A DNA stretch of 64,000 nucleotides from an uncultured Alphaproteobacteria bacterium. GTDB lineage: Bacteria; Pseudomonadota; Alphaproteobacteria; HIMB59. Position numbers and translations under genes: made by a program. Each line of letters opens with the position of its first letter. Position 1 is the first letter of the stretch. Below the pieces are notes generated by a model that had not been told where the DNA came from, did not search any database, and saw only the letters and a list, made by a program, of their open reading frames with translations. The stretch covers positions 1 to 64,000 of the forward strand of contig CABYSX010000003.1 of NCBI GenBank assembly GCA_902521795.1. Direction: 5' to 3'. This document shows positions 63,516 through 64,000 of this stretch, piece by piece.

Positions 63516-63920
63516 CTAGTTAAAGGGGTAAAGTTCCCAAACTGCTTTGCCATCTGCATCGGCTTCGTAAGTAAATGCGTAAAATTTACCATTCAGTTCA
63601 GATAACGCTTCAGATGTGGTTTCGAATATAGCGCCGCCTCTAAAAGAAGTGCCTCCATCTTTCCTCTGGTTTCCGACACCCGTAGCTTTATATGTGGCGA
63701 CACCTTCTGCACACATTACAACCCCAGCATAGGCATTTCCTGCCCATGAACCATCTGGTCTCATTTCGGCTGTAAATGCGCCCATAGACTGAACATCATG
63801 ACCTAGCATCGTTCCGCTCCCTTCAGCAGTAATGTCCATAGCAGGTAAACCATATTTACCAGAGTCTATTGGCTTATTAGTTTCCTGTAATGTCATTGTT
63901 CCAATTTTATCACCAAGCAT
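63516..63920 (-). CDS. conserved-looking hypothetical protein
   Basis: 134-aa ORF MLGDKIGTMTLQETNKPIDSGKYGLPAMDITAEGSGTMLGHDVQSMG..; GGAGATTAACAATG Shine-Dalgarno-start. Confidence 0.75.
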   Translation of the reverse strand: MLGDKIGTMTLQETNKPIDSGKYGLPAMDITAEGSGTMLGHDVQSMGAFTAEMRPDGSWAGNAYAGVVMCAEGVATYKATGVGNQRKDGGTSFRGGAIFETTSEALSELNGKFYAFTYEADADGKAVWELYPFN

Positions 63921-64000
63921 TGTTAATCTCCTTTTCTAAAATTTATAAAGTAAATGATTATAATAATTACTTGTTTATAATAAATTTAAATTACAGAACC

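Noticed and set aside
63404-63592. 62-aa minus ORF
   Set aside because: Overlaps the end of the better-supported 134-aa ORF; no motif
63345-63605. 86-aa ORF treated as an intact gene
   Set aside because: Its first ~28 codons continue the integrase-like frame after TAG; the rest is low-quality sequence overlapping the hypothetical gene on the other strand
1-64000. CRISPR arrays, IS elements, intact prophage, restriction or toxin systems
   Set aside because: No regularly spaced repeats, transposases, phage structural genes or defence-family motifs seen on reading

Overview
AT-rich, gene-dense bacterial chromosome segment. Gene content and order (ffh-rpsP-rimM-trmD-rplS-leuCDB, sdhCDAB-mdh-sucAB, ffs-dnaX-ybaB-recR, engB-yidC-yidD-rnpA-rpmH, TRAP transporter, IalB-like protein) point to a streamlined marine alphaproteobacterium; this placement is inference, no search was run. 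Most of the window is housekeeping: amino-acid biosynthesis (dapF/E/D, leuCDB, asd, pheA), TCA cycle, glycerol-3-phosphate metabolism, translation/SRP and membrane insertion. RNA genes: two tRNA-Arg (TCG and ACG) and a small SRP RNA. Items the ORF track does not show: (1) a probable ~105-nt minus-strand small RNA or attenuated leader at ~14392-14497 with a TTGATG-17-TATAAT promoter and an intrinsic terminator; (2) an in-frame A10 tract (A AAA AAG) in dnaX with an immediate -1 stop, predicting a gamma-like short product; (3) a structured hsp20 5'UTR with the Shine-Dalgarno in a hairpin loop and a sigma32-like promoter; (4) a decayed integrase N-terminus beside tRNA-Arg(ACG); (5) two homopolymer frameshifts (thiolase, EF-hand protein); (6) a glycosyltransferase apparently starting at ATT; (7) three unlisted small membrane ORFs plus rpmH and the edge-truncated mtaB; (8) a tandem PAP2 fusion protein; (9) a SucB lacking the peripheral-subunit-binding domain. 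No CRISPR array, intact prophage or transposon was seen.
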